From NCBI RefSeq assembly GCF_019679435.2, contig NZ_CP139781.1, positions 3,939,753 through 4,003,752 on the forward strand: a stretch of 64,000 bases of DNA, in the 5' to 3' direction. This DNA comes from Actomonas aquatica (GTDB lineage: Bacteria > Verrucomicrobiota > Verrucomicrobiia > Opitutales > Opitutaceae). How positions within the stretch are numbered: position 1 is the stretch's first letter; every line of letters starts with the position of its first letter. Of this stretch, positions 16,095 through 26,500 are shown one piece after another. The translations under genes were made by a program, and so were the position numbers. The notes under the pieces were generated by a model. It had not been told where the DNA came from. It saw nothing but the letters and a program-made list of their open reading frames with translations, and did no database searches.

Positions 16095-18278
16095 ATGAGC
16101 AACGAGAACCGCACGCTTTTTAACGAGTCCTGGCACCGCGTATCCGGTCAGCGGTTACGCTTGCGCCCGTCCGTCACCCTGCGCCGACAACGCTTCCGCG
16201 GGGAGAACTGGTTCGTGGCCCGCGATGGGTTCACCAATACCTTTTTCCGTTTCCGTCCCGAAGCCTACGACTTCATCGCGCGCCTCGACGGCCGCAAAAC
16301 GGTCGAGGAGATCTGGATGGGTTGCCTCGAACGTTCGCCCAAGAACGCTCCCGGGCAGGGTGAAGTCGTCTCGATGCTGGCGCAGCTTTACCAGGCCAAC
16401 CTGCTCGCGGCCGACACCACCGCCGACACCCATCGCCTCTTCGAGCGTCATCAAAAGCGCCGGAAGCAGCAGGTCATGTCCCAGGTCTTCGGCATCTTCT
16501 TTCTGCGCATTCGGCTCTTCGATCCGGATCCGCTGCTCAACCGCACCTGGCCCTTCCTGCGCTGGCTCGCCAGCAAGACCGCCGCCATTGGCTGGTTCCT
16601 CTGGCTCGGACTCGGTCTGAGCGTCGTCGCGTCCAACTGGGACCGCGCCCTCGACCAGTCGCAGGCCGTGCTCGCGCCGGGCAACCTGTTGCTGCTCTAC
16701 GGTGCCTTCACCCTCGCCAAACTCATCCACGAATTTGGTCACGCCTTCGCCGTGAAAGCCTTCGGTGGGGAGGTGCACGCCATGGGCATCACGCTGTTGG
16801 TGTTTACGCCGATTCCTTACGTGGATGCGACGGCCGCGTGGGCCTTCCGTGAGCGCTGGAAGCGCGTGGTGGTCGGACTCGGCGGCATGATTCCGGAGCT
16901 GGCCTTTGCGTCGGGCGCCGCGCTGGTGTGGGCGGCGACGGGTCCCGGCACGCTGAACAGTCTGGCCTACAACGTCATGATCGTGGCTTCGGTCTCCACG
17001 TTGTTGTTCAACCTCAATCCGCTGCTGCGTTTCGACGGGTATTACATCCTGTCCGACCTCACCGAATCGCCGAATCTGCAGATGCGTTCGGCTCGGCAGT
17101 GGCTGCACAATTTTGAATCGCGGGCGCTCGACGTGAAGACGCTCGAAAGTCCGGCCAGCACCCGCAAGGAAGCCGTATGGTTGTCGGTCTTCGGCGTCGC
17201 GAGCTGGTGCTATCGCATGTTTATCACCGTCGCCATCATCCTGCTGGTGGCCGACCGCTACTTCGGTCTCGGTTTGCTGGCGGGCGTGCTGACCTTTATC
17301 GGCGCCTTTGTCATGCCGGCGGTCAAAGCCTCTCGCTATCTGGTGCGCGAGCCGCGCATCGAACGCGCCCGCAACCGCGCTTGGGCGTGGGCCCTCGGCG
17401 GACTCGCGGTCGTCATCGGCTTCCTCGGCCTGGTGCCCATGCCCAACCATTTCCGCGCCGTCGGCATCGTGCGCGCCGAAGGCTCCTCAGACGTCTTTAC
17501 GCAGGTCCCCGGCTGGGTGACGCAGGTTCCGTCCGCGCCCGGCGCGACCGTGGCCACCGCCACGCCGCTGGTGGTGATGGAGAACGCCGAACTCGATCTC
17601 GCCATCGCCGCCGCTGAAGCCGAGTTGGTCGAAGCCCGCGGTCGCGAACGCCAGATGTTGGCCGGCCTCGCTGCCGGTATTGAACCGTCCCGGGTGCGCC
17701 GCGAAGCCGCCGCCGAACGGGTGGACGCGTTGGAGGAAGACCGCGCCGGTCTCACCGTGCGCGCCCAGTCCAGCGGTCGTTGGGTGGCACAGGGTTTGGA
17801 TGATTGGAATGGCACCTGGCTGCCGCGCGGCGTGCGCCTCGGCGAGGTCGTTGGGGCCGGCCCCGATTGGGAATTCTTTGCCGTCGTGCGCCAGGACAAC
17901 GCCAGTGAACTTTTTGGCGCGGCCAATGACCGTGCCGAGGTGCGTTTTAAAGGCACCGCCGGTCAGGACATCGTGGTCGACGCGTGGCGGGTGGTGCCCG
18001 GTCGCCAGACCCTGTTGCCCAGCGCCTCGCTCGGTTGGCTGGGCGGTGGACCGATCGAGGTGCGCAACGACGACGGCCGTGGTCTCGAGGCGACGGAGCC
18101 GTTCTTCCTCGTGGTGGGCCGCATCGCCGCCGAGGACGGTGTCGATCCCGACACCGGTCGCAGCCCGCTCTGGCAAGGTCGCGCCGGCGTGATGCGGTTT
18201 GATCTGCCGTGGAGCCCCTTGCTCGTGCAGTGGGCCCGCGACTTCCGCCAACTCCTGCAGAACCGTTACCAAATCTAA
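16095..18278 (+). CDS. PqqD-like / M50 metalloprotease / lipoyl-like membrane protein
   Basis: A 727-residue polytopic inner-membrane protein. It begins with a PqqD-like domain (about 40-105; FRPEAYDFIARLDGRKTVEEIW), a fold known for binding peptides. Then comes a site-2-protease-like M50 core: HEFGH zinc motif at 212-216, PYVDATAAW near 241-249, and the third-ligand motif NLNPLLRFDGYY near 306-317 (Asp314). About six to eight hydrophobic segments lie between 160 and 440. The periplasmic C-terminus (about 450-727) has an HlyD-like lipoyl half (VFTQVPGWVTQVPSAPGATV), a short helix pair and a barrel. Zinc ligands are intact, so it may be an active protease. In this cluster it could clip or hold the cargo's N-terminus while docking to the adaptors; that role is inferred. 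It lies 43 bp after the GAF-HlyD gene and 36 bp before the SecA-like gene. Confidence 0.85.
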   Translation: MSNENRTLFNESWHRVSGQRLRLRPSVTLRRQRFRGENWFVARDGFTNTFFRFRPEAYDFIARLDGRKTVEEIWMGCLERSPKNAPGQGEVVSMLAQLYQANLLAADTTADTHRLFERHQKRRKQQVMSQVFGIFFLRIRLFDPDPLLNRTWPFLRWLASKTAAIGWFLWLGLGLSVVASNWDRALDQSQAVLAPGNLLLLYGAFTLAKLIHEFGHAFAVKAFGGEVHAMGITLLVFTPIPYVDATAAWAFRERWKRVVVGLGGMIPELAFASGAALVWAATGPGTLNSLAYNVMIVASVSTLLFNLNPLLRFDGYYILSDLTESPNLQMRSARQWLHNFESRALDVKTLESPASTRKEAVWLSVFGVASWCYRMFITVAIILLVADRYFGLGLLAGVLTFIGAFVMPAVKASRYLVREPRIERARNRAWAWALGGLAVVIGFLGLVPMPNHFRAVGIVRAEGSSDVFTQVPGWVTQVPSAPGATVATATPLVVMENAELDLAIAAAEAELVEARGRERQMLAGLAAGIEPSRVRREAAAERVDALEEDRAGLTVRAQSSGRWVAQGLDDWNGTWLPRGVRLGEVVGAGPDWEFFAVVRQDNASELFGAANDRAEVRFKGTAGQDIVVDAWRVVPGRQTLLPSASLGWLGGGPIEVRNDDGRGLEATEPFFLVVGRIAAEDGVDPDTGRSPLWQGRAGVMRFDLPWSPLLVQWARDFRQLLQNRYQI

Positions 18279-18314
18279 CCGCTAACCCGCCCGGCTTTTC
18301 CGACGAATCCCGCG

Positions 18315-20321
18315 ATGGCTGTCCCGATGGTAGAGGTGCGCCGCACCGAATTGCCCAAGATCGAGCCCCTCCCGAAGGGCTTGGACGGTCTCGTGCATCG
18401 TGCTCACGGCTCCTGGCACACCCGCGACAGTTACCGCCGCCGACTCGAGGTGCGGGCGCAGCGGGCACACGCCGCGGCCGGAGAGTTTGCGCCGTTGGGG
18501 GATGGTGAATTGCGGGCGGCCATGCGCGAACGCCGTGCCATGGTGCGCCGCGGTGGACGTCCGGTCGCCGAACTCTTTGATGCCGCGCTGCCCGTCGCCG
18601 CCGAATTGGCCCATCGCGCTCTCGGTCTGCGCGCCTACCCGGTGCAGCTCATGGGCGCCCTCGGTCTGGGTGACGGTCGCCTGGTCGAGATGGCCACGGG
18701 GGAGGGGAAAACCTTCACCATCGCGCTCGGCGCCGGCGTGTTTGGGTGGCAGGGCCGCACGGTCCACGTCATCACCGCCAACGACTACCTGGCTCGGCGC
18801 GACGCCGATACCATGCGCGCGGTCTATGAGGCCTTCGACCTAACCGTCGCGGCGGTGACGTCCGAGATGAAACAGGACGCCCGCAAGGCCGCCTACGGAG
18901 CCGACGTGGTTTACACGACGAGCAAGGAACTCGTGGCGGACTTCCTGCGCGACCGGCTCGCCCTCGGTCCCATGGCCGATCCGGGACGGCGCACCGTCGC
19001 TCGTCTTGTGCGTCGCGGAGATAGCTTGGCCGCCTCCCGCATGGTTTTGCGCGGCTTGCACACGGCCATCGTGGACGAAGCCGACAACCAGTTGATCGAT
19101 GAGGCGGTGACGCCGCTGATCATCAGTCAGCCGCAGGAAAACATGGCCCTCATCGAGCTCTGCCGCCTCGCCAACGAGGTCGCCGCCGCGCTGCTGCCGG
19201 GCGAAGACTACGAGCTGAACATCCGGCACAAGGAGGCCAAGATCACCGAGGAAGGGCACCGCAAGATCGCTGAATGGTGTGCCGAAAAGCAGCGTTCGCG
19301 CTTCAGCCAACCCGTTTGGGTGGCCTCGCTGGCCGTGCAGGCGCTCCAAGCCCGCCACTTTTTCATCAAGGACAAGCAATACGTGGTCGTAGATGGGCAG
19401 GTGATCATCGTCGATGAGTCCACCGGACGTCTTATGCCCGGTCGTTCCTGGCGTCTCGGCCTGCACCAAGCGGTCGAAGCCAAGGAGGGGCTCGATATTT
19501 CTGCGCCCACAGAATCGCTGGCGCGGCTCAGTTTTCAGCGCTTTTTCCGGCTGTTTCGCCAACTCAGCGGCGTGACCGGCACCGGAGCGGAAGCCTCAGC
19601 CGAATTCTGGCGCATCTACCAGCTTCCGGTGGTTCAGGTGCCGACGCATCTGCCCTGTCAGCGGCAGGTTTGGCCCACCCAATATTTCCTCCGTGCGGAG
19701 GGCAAATGGGCCGCCATCGTGGCCGAAATCGAGCGCCTGCATGAGCTGGGGCGCCCGGTTTTGATCGGCACCCGCAGCGTGTCGGCCAGCGAGCATCTCG
19801 GCCGGTTGCTCGAGGCCAAGGGCCTGTCTTTTGCCCTGCTCAACGCCGTCCGGCACGAGCACGAGGCCGCCATCGTGCTCGGTGCGGGCGAGCATCGCGC
19901 CATCACTGTGGCCACCAATATGGCTGGTCGCGGCACCGACATCCGCCTCGCGGCCAAGGTCAAAGCCCTCGGTGGCCTGCACGTAATCCTCACCGAATTG
20001 CACGAATCCGGCCGCGTGGACCGCCAATTGCAGGGCCGCGCCGCCCGCCAAGGTGACCCCGGCAGCACCCGTTCCTACGCCTGTTTGGAGGACGATTTGG
20101 CCGAACGTTTTGTCGCCAAACCGATCCGCCGCCTGCTCCGCACCGTGCTGCCGAGCGGCCGTCCGGCGGCCGGTTTGGCCCGTTTTCTCGCCCGCCTGAC
20201 CTTCCGTCGGGCCCAGTCGGTGGCCGAAAAATCGACCTTTCGGCAGCGTCGCTTGGTCCTGGAGCAGGACCAAGAGCTAGCACGCGCTCTAATACCCGGA
20301 CAATCCGTCGATCAGATTTAG
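18315..20321 (+). CDS. SecA-like preprotein translocase ATPase (accessory, C-terminally shortened)
   Basis: A 668-residue DEAD-type motor of the SecA family, which normally drives unfolded proteins through SecYEG. Visible parts are: Walker A in EMATGEGKT (about 125-133), TANDYLARRDA (154-164), the VDEADNQLIDEAVTPLIIS helicase motif (DEAD at 254-257), a crosslinking domain with YELNIRHKEAKITEEG, and the VVDGQVIIVDESTGRLMPGR linker. NBD2 follows, with GVTGTGAEASAEF, TNMAGRGTDIRL and LQGRAARQGDPGST. The protein ends about 75 residues after the YACLEDDLAERF segment, so most of the helical scaffold/wing region and the zinc-binding tail of the roughly 830-900-residue housekeeping SecA are missing. 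NBD1 also has a short insertion near 219-250. This size and the neighbours point to a dedicated SecA. It precedes the giant gene by 182 bp. Confidence 0.88.
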   Translation: MAVPMVEVRRTELPKIEPLPKGLDGLVHRAHGSWHTRDSYRRRLEVRAQRAHAAAGEFAPLGDGELRAAMRERRAMVRRGGRPVAELFDAALPVAAELAHRALGLRAYPVQLMGALGLGDGRLVEMATGEGKTFTIALGAGVFGWQGRTVHVITANDYLARRDADTMRAVYEAFDLTVAAVTSEMKQDARKAAYGADVVYTTSKELVADFLRDRLALGPMADPGRRTVARLVRRGDSLAASRMVLRGLHTAIVDEADNQLIDEAVTPLIISQPQENMALIELCRLANEVAAALLPGEDYELNIRHKEAKITEEGHRKIAEWCAEKQRSRFSQPVWVASLAVQALQARHFFIKDKQYVVVDGQVIIVDESTGRLMPGRSWRLGLHQAVEAKEGLDISAPTESLARLSFQRFFRLFRQLSGVTGTGAEASAEFWRIYQLPVVQVPTHLPCQRQVWPTQYFLRAEGKWAAIVAEIERLHELGRPVLIGTRSVSASEHLGRLLEAKGLSFALLNAVRHEHEAAIVLGAGEHRAITVATNMAGRGTDIRLAAKVKALGGLHVILTELHESGRVDRQLQGRAARQGDPGSTRSYACLEDDLAERFVAKPIRRLLRTVLPSGRPAAGLARFLARLTFRRAQSVAEKSTFRQRRLVLEQDQELARALIPGQSVDQI

Positions 20322-20503
20322 TAAACTACTGCAGTGGATATTTTTACAAATCCAATCATTAGCGCTTGCCTGAGGGAACGTCATTTTGACATCTCTGGGG
20401 TCCGGCCAATTGAAATGGGTTCTCGTCACGGCCGTCTGCTGCTCACTTTTTCAGCAGTTCAAACTAGGTTCTATACCCTAGGCGTTCCCTCCTCACTCCT
20501 TGC
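20322..20503 (+). promoter_or_regulatory. Leader region before the giant gene, with an isolated -35-like hexamer
   Basis: This 182-bp spacer is much richer in A+T than its neighbours. A perfect TTGACA is at 20386-20391, but the hexamer 17 bp later (ATTGAA) is a poor -10, so promoter activity is uncertain. CTGCTG/CAGCAG and CTAGG/CCTAG form two short inverted repeats near 20437-20482. The latter overlaps the in-frame stop TAG (20465-20467) that bounds the giant reading frame. A separate or attenuated transcript for the giant gene is possible. Confidence 0.3.
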
Positions 20504-23500
20504 GTGAATCGCACTAAGTCCAGCACCCCGGCACCGTCCTATGCCATTGAGCCATTGGAGACTCGTCTCCTGCTCTCGGCTACGGCGTTGCCTGATCAAC
20601 TGACCCCGATTGCGGGCAGTGATGCGCTGGTGGTGATCCATGCTCCGAGCATGGTTGAGGAACAAACCAACGTTGCCGCGGCTGCCGCCGAAGCCGGGAA
20701 TGGCCTCTTCGCCGACCTCCCGCTGGCCGAAATGGAGCACGTCGCGGCTCTCAACGAAGAGCCGGCGACGACCGAAGAGACGCCCGCCACGACCGATGAG
20801 GGCGAGTCCCCGACCGAGCAGGTTGAGGTGACGCAGACCGCGACCCCGACCGCTCCGACGACGGAAGAACCGGCCCCCACCGATGAGGTGCTGCCGGAGT
20901 CCCCGGACGCCACAACCACTCTTGATCAACAAGTTACCACGCTGAACACGGGGCAGGGACCTCCGTCCGGCTCGACCGACGGCACGACTTCCACCCCTGA
21001 AACTCCGACCAGCTTGGCCGCGGGCGGGGATTCTGTTGTGCCTGAAGATGCGGGTGGATTGGACACGGGAGACTACACTTTGGGGGCGGGAGAGACCCTC
21101 ACCATCACGATCGGCGGCACGGCCGACGGTGATTACAACACGATCAACGCCTCGGGCACCGCGACCCTCGCCGGTGACTTGGTGGTCGAGTTCAGCAACG
21201 GCTTCAGCCCGACGGTCGGCGACACGTTCGACATCCTGACCTTCGCCGGCATCAGCGGCCAGTTCAGCGGCGCGTCCGGCATCTTCGGATTTGGCGATGG
21301 CACCGTCTATCTCGAGATCGTGCAAAAAGCCGACCGCATCCAATTGGTTGCAAAATCGTTCAGCTACGGGACCGATAACTTCGTCTTCGATCTGGCCGGC
21401 GACAGCTTCAAGCAGCAGCTCGGCGAATTCCTGAGCTTCAGTTATTTTGCATTAACGTCGGTGAGCGTGACCGGCTCGCTCGAGCTCAGCTCCTTTGCTC
21501 AATTGCAAGGCGCTTTCACTTTGACCCGCCTCACCGACCTCGGCGTCACGATCGGTTCCGGCACCGACACGGTCTCCGGCTTCACCCTCGCCGCCACCGA
21601 TGTGGATCTCTTCGTCGGCACCGGCGGCCCCTACTGGCTCGACACCAATGGCGACGGCACGGTCGACGCCTCCAGTTCGGCCGCGGTCGGCTTCGCCGCA
21701 TCCGATGTCGATGTCGCGTTGCTCTGGGCCAAGCCCAACGACGAGACCAACGGTTCCCGCTACTACGCGGTCGAAGCCACCGCCGGCACCGCCAGCCTGG
21801 TGGGCCTCGGCTCCGATTTCACTTTCTCGCTCGCCGGCCTCAGCCTGACCCTCAACCGCGGCGTCGCCAGCAACGGCAGCTCGGCCGACCCGATCAACTT
21901 CTCCGCGCTCGGCACCGGTGGTTATAACATCGTGGTCGGCGGCAGCACGGTCACTCTAGACTATAATAGCAGTGTTCGCCGCGCCTCCGTGAACCAGGCC
22001 GTCATCCAGATCGGCGGATTCGTTTCCTTCGAGGGTGGTCTTTCGCTCGATCCGCAGGGCGACCAAACCGTCACCCTCACCGACAGCTCCACCAAGTCCG
22101 CCAGCCTGCTCACCCTCACCATGAGCAACGTCAATGCCTTCATCGGCGTCGACGGCCCCTACTGGACCGACTCCAACAGCGACGGCACCATCGACAGCAA
22201 CGATACCCCGGATGCCAACTCTGTCGGCGTCGCCGTCTCCGGCGTGAACCTCGCCCTCGCGCTCTTCCGTCCGACCGACACCTCCGACACCGCGCGCTAC
22301 TACGGCCTCAGCCTTTCCGGCACGAGCGGTTCCCTCGTTGGCATCGACGACCTCACCCTCACGGTCAACGACTTCACCTTCGAAGCCAACCGCGTTACCG
22401 GCGGCACCGACTCCACCCCGGTCATCGATTTCACCACCTTCTCCGGCGGCGCCCTCAGCATCAGCACCGGCAGCGGTTCGGTCAGCATAGACTACGATGC
22501 CCGCGTCTTCCGCGGCACCACCGCCGATGCCACCATCGCGCTCAGCGGCTTCATCTACGTGCGCGGTGCGTTCGCCTTCGATTACAACCCGGGTCTTGCC
22601 GAAGCGGTTGACGGCGGCGGCACCCGTTCGCTCGACGCCCTCATCATCGGTTCGGCCGATGCCTACGTCTTCGCCGGCCTCGGTGGTCCCTACTGGGTCG
22701 ACTCCAATAACGACGGTGTCGTCGACGATGCCGATATCCCGGCGACCGATGGCGCGCTCGGTTTGGCCCTCGGTGGGGTTGACCTCGCTCTCGCGCTCCT
22801 TCGCCAGACCGGCGTGGCCGATGCCGACGCGGTCGAATACACCGCCCTCAAGGCGCACGCCGATTCCGCTTCCTTTATCTACTACAGCGACATCGCCACG
22901 CTGGAGGCCTCCGACGTCAACATCGAGGTCAACACCGCCAACGACCCGAACGACTCGATCGTGGCCGGCGATTTCAGCAACCTCACCGGCGGTGGCCTCA
23001 CGGTGGAAACCGGCGGTGACTCCATCCTCATCGATTTTGATGCCGAAGTGCTCCGCGCCAACGTCGGCCTCGGCACCATCCAGCTGTCGCAGTTCATCTA
23101 CCTGCGCGGCGGTTTTGCCATCGAGAAGCAAAACGACGCAACCGCCAACCTCGTCGGCGGCGGCACGGCCAACCTCGACGTCGTCACCATCGGCGCCAAC
23201 GACCTCGCCCTCTTCGTCGGCGCGAGCGGCCCCTATTGGGCCGACTCCAATGGCGACGGCGTCATCAATGGCGATGACACGCCCGATTCCGCCGCGGTCG
23301 GTTTGGCTGCTTCCGGCGTGAGCGCCGCCATCTTCTTCGGTGAGGGTGCCGACGATTCCCGCTACTACGCGATCAACGCCACCATCGGCACCGCCTCGCT
23401 GGTCGGTCTCGACAGCGACATCTTCACCGCGTCACTCACCGGCCTCACCGTTGAGTCCAACTACGCCGCCGACACCGATGGTGCCGAGCTCGACGCCGTC

Positions 23501-26500
23501 ATCGATTTCTCTGCCTTCACCGGCGGCGGTCTCGAGATCGCGACCAGCAGCACGACCTCCATCACGCTGGACTATAATAGTAAGGTCGCCCGCGCCACCG
23601 TCACCCAGGCGCTCTTCCAAGTTGGCGGATTCATTTCTTTTGAAGGTGGCCTCGCCATTGAAGACCTCGGCTTCCGCGACTTCACCCTCACCGACAGCGC
23701 GACCGTCAACGTCGAGGCGCTCACCTTCACGATGACCGACGTGCGCGCCTTCGTTGGCGTGAACGGACCCTACTGGACCGACTCCAACAGCGACGGCGTC
23801 ATCGACGACAACGACACGCCCGATGCCAACGCCATCGGTGTGGCCGTGAGCGGCGTCGACCTCGCTCTCGCGCTCCTGACGCCGACCGATCCGACCATCG
23901 CGGTGCGTTATTACGCGCTGTCGCTTTCGGGTGACTCCGGTTCCCTCGTGGGCGTCGACTCCGTCACGCTGTCGACGTCCGACTTCGCTTTCGCCGCCAA
24001 CGGCGTATCCGGCACCACCGACGATTCCGCGCCGGTGATCGACTTCTCCGCCCTCGATGGCGGTGGCCTCTCGCTCGCCACCGGCGGTGACGCGGTCTTC
24101 TTCGATTACAGCGACCGCGTCCTCCGCGGCTCCACCGCCAACGCCACGCTTGCGGTTTCCAGCTTTGTTTATGTGTCCGGCGGATTCGCCTTCGACTTCA
24201 ACCCGGGCCTCGTCGAATCCATCGACGGTGGCGGCACTCGCGAACTCGATGCCCTGATTCTCGGTGCCTCCGATGTCCGCGTCTTCGTCGGCCTCGGCGG
24301 ACCTTACTGGACCGACTCCAATAGCGATGGTGTCATCGACGACAGCGACACCCCGGCCAGCGAGGGCGCCATCGGTTTCGCCATGAGTGGCGTTGACCTC
24401 GCGCTCGCGCTCCTGCGCCAGACCGGCGTCGCCGAAGCCGATGCGGTCGAATACACTGCGCTCAAGGCCCACGCCGACACCGCCGCCTTTGTGGGCTTCG
24501 CCGATCTCATGCGTCTCGATGCCTCCGACATCGACATCGAGGTCAACACCGCCTTCGACCCGAACGACAGTATCACCGCCGGTGACTTCAGCGGCCTCTC
24601 GGGCGGCGGTCTCACCGTCGCGACCGGTGGCGACGATATGGTGCTCGATTTCGATCGTTACCTCGTTCGAGCCAGCGTGGGTCTCGCGAACATACAAGTC
24701 TCCGAGTTCGTCTCCTTCACCGGTGGCTTCGCTTTCGAGAAGGGGGTGCCGATTGTCGAAGACCTCGGTGGCGGCGTCACCCGCAACCTCGACGTGGTTA
24801 CGATCGGTGCGACCAACTCCTACCTCTTCGCCGGCACGGGTGGCCCTTACTGGACCGACTCCGATGGCGACGGTGATATCGATGGTGATGACACGCCCGA
24901 CTCCGACGGCGCCGCCGGTGTTGCCATGGGTGGCGTCAATTTCGCCCTCACGCTCATGCGCCAAACCGGCGTCGATGCCGCCGATGCGATTCAATACGTC
25001 GCGCTCAAGGCCACCGCCGCCTCCGCCTCTTGGGTCGGTTTCGAAACCGCGGTTTCGTTTACCCTTTCCGACATCACCGTCGAAATTAACAAGGCCGTCG
25101 ATCCGGCCGGCGTTGTTACCGCGGCCGACTTCTCCGGCCTCGATGGTGGCGGTCTCTCCGTCGCGACCGGCGGTGATCCGATCCTCATCGATTTTGATCA
25201 GGAACTGATCCGCGTCTCCATCGGCAACGCCAACATCGGCGTTTCCGAGTTCGTGCAGATCAGCGGCGCCTTAACCCTCGAGCAGGTGACCCGCACCATC
25301 ACGTTGGCCGACGGTTCCGTCGCCGATGTCACCAGCCTCACTTTGGGTGGTTCCAATGTTTCCGCTTTCGCCGGCATCAACGGCGGCGGCAGCGACGACC
25401 AAAAGCGCGGCTTCGAGCTCTCCGGCGTTGAGTTTGCTCTCGCGCTCTTCACGCCCGACGAGGCCCAGACCGATCTCGACGGCATCAACTGGATGTCGCT
25501 CAAGGCCTCCGCCACCTCCTTCAGCCTCACCGGTATCCCCGGCCTCACCCTCAGCGGTGGTCCGCTCACCGTTTCGCTTAACCAGGTGCTCGGTCTCGCC
25601 GACGGCATCGACGCCAACGGCTGGGTGGTCGACTACTCCAGCTCGTCGCTCAGCGTCGCGACTGGCCCGTCCTCCACGCTGGCCCTCGACTTTGATGGCA
25701 CCGATGGCGAACTGCTCGAAGTGGGCGGCAACCTCACCGTGGGCATCGGTAGCTTCTTCCACGTTTCCGGTGACTTCGCCTTCCGCCGCTCGCTCGCCGA
25801 TGTGACTTTGGCCGATGGCGTTGAAGTCGAAACCGACCTGCTCACCATCGGTGGCACCAATCTTTCTGCCTTCGCCGGCGTTAACGGTCCGGCCGATTCC
25901 GGCAACGCCGTCGGCCTCGTCCTCTCCGGCGTTGAGTTCGCGCTCGCCATCTTCAGCGAGCGTATCAGCGCGGGTGATACGACTACCATCCCGTCCAGCT
26001 GGATGGCTCTGCGCGCCAGCGCGACCTCCGCCTCCTTCGCCGGCCTCAACGGCATCACGCTCGAAACCCGCAGCGTCTCGGTCGAAATCAACCGCGCTCT
26101 CGGTCTCGAGCCGGGCGACATCCACAACGTCGTCGACTTCTCCGCTGATCCGCTGGCCGTTCGCACCGGCACCGACTCCACGCTCGATCTCAACTTTGAT
26201 GGCGCCGACGGCGAACTCCTCGCCGCCCGCGGCATCCTCGACATCGATCTTTACGGCTTCGTCCAGTTCCGCGGTGAGCTCTCCTTCACCCGCAGCGACG
26301 ACACCGTGACCCTCGACGACGGCACCGAAGTGGACGTGGCCCAACTCACCCTCGGTTCCAACGGCCTCGACGTCTTCGCCGGTCTCGCCACCGATGGTGA
26401 ACCGTCTCTCGGTTTCCAACTGCAGGACGTCAACCTCGCCTTGGTCGTGCAGACCTCGCTCGCCGATCCGTCCCTCCAATGGGTCACGCTCGATGCCGAA

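Noticed and set aside
18315..20321. Gene as the housekeeping SecA
   Set aside because: It is too short at the C-terminus, lacks the zinc tail, and sits inside a secretion cluster; a full-length secA is expected elsewhere, though the window cannot show it.
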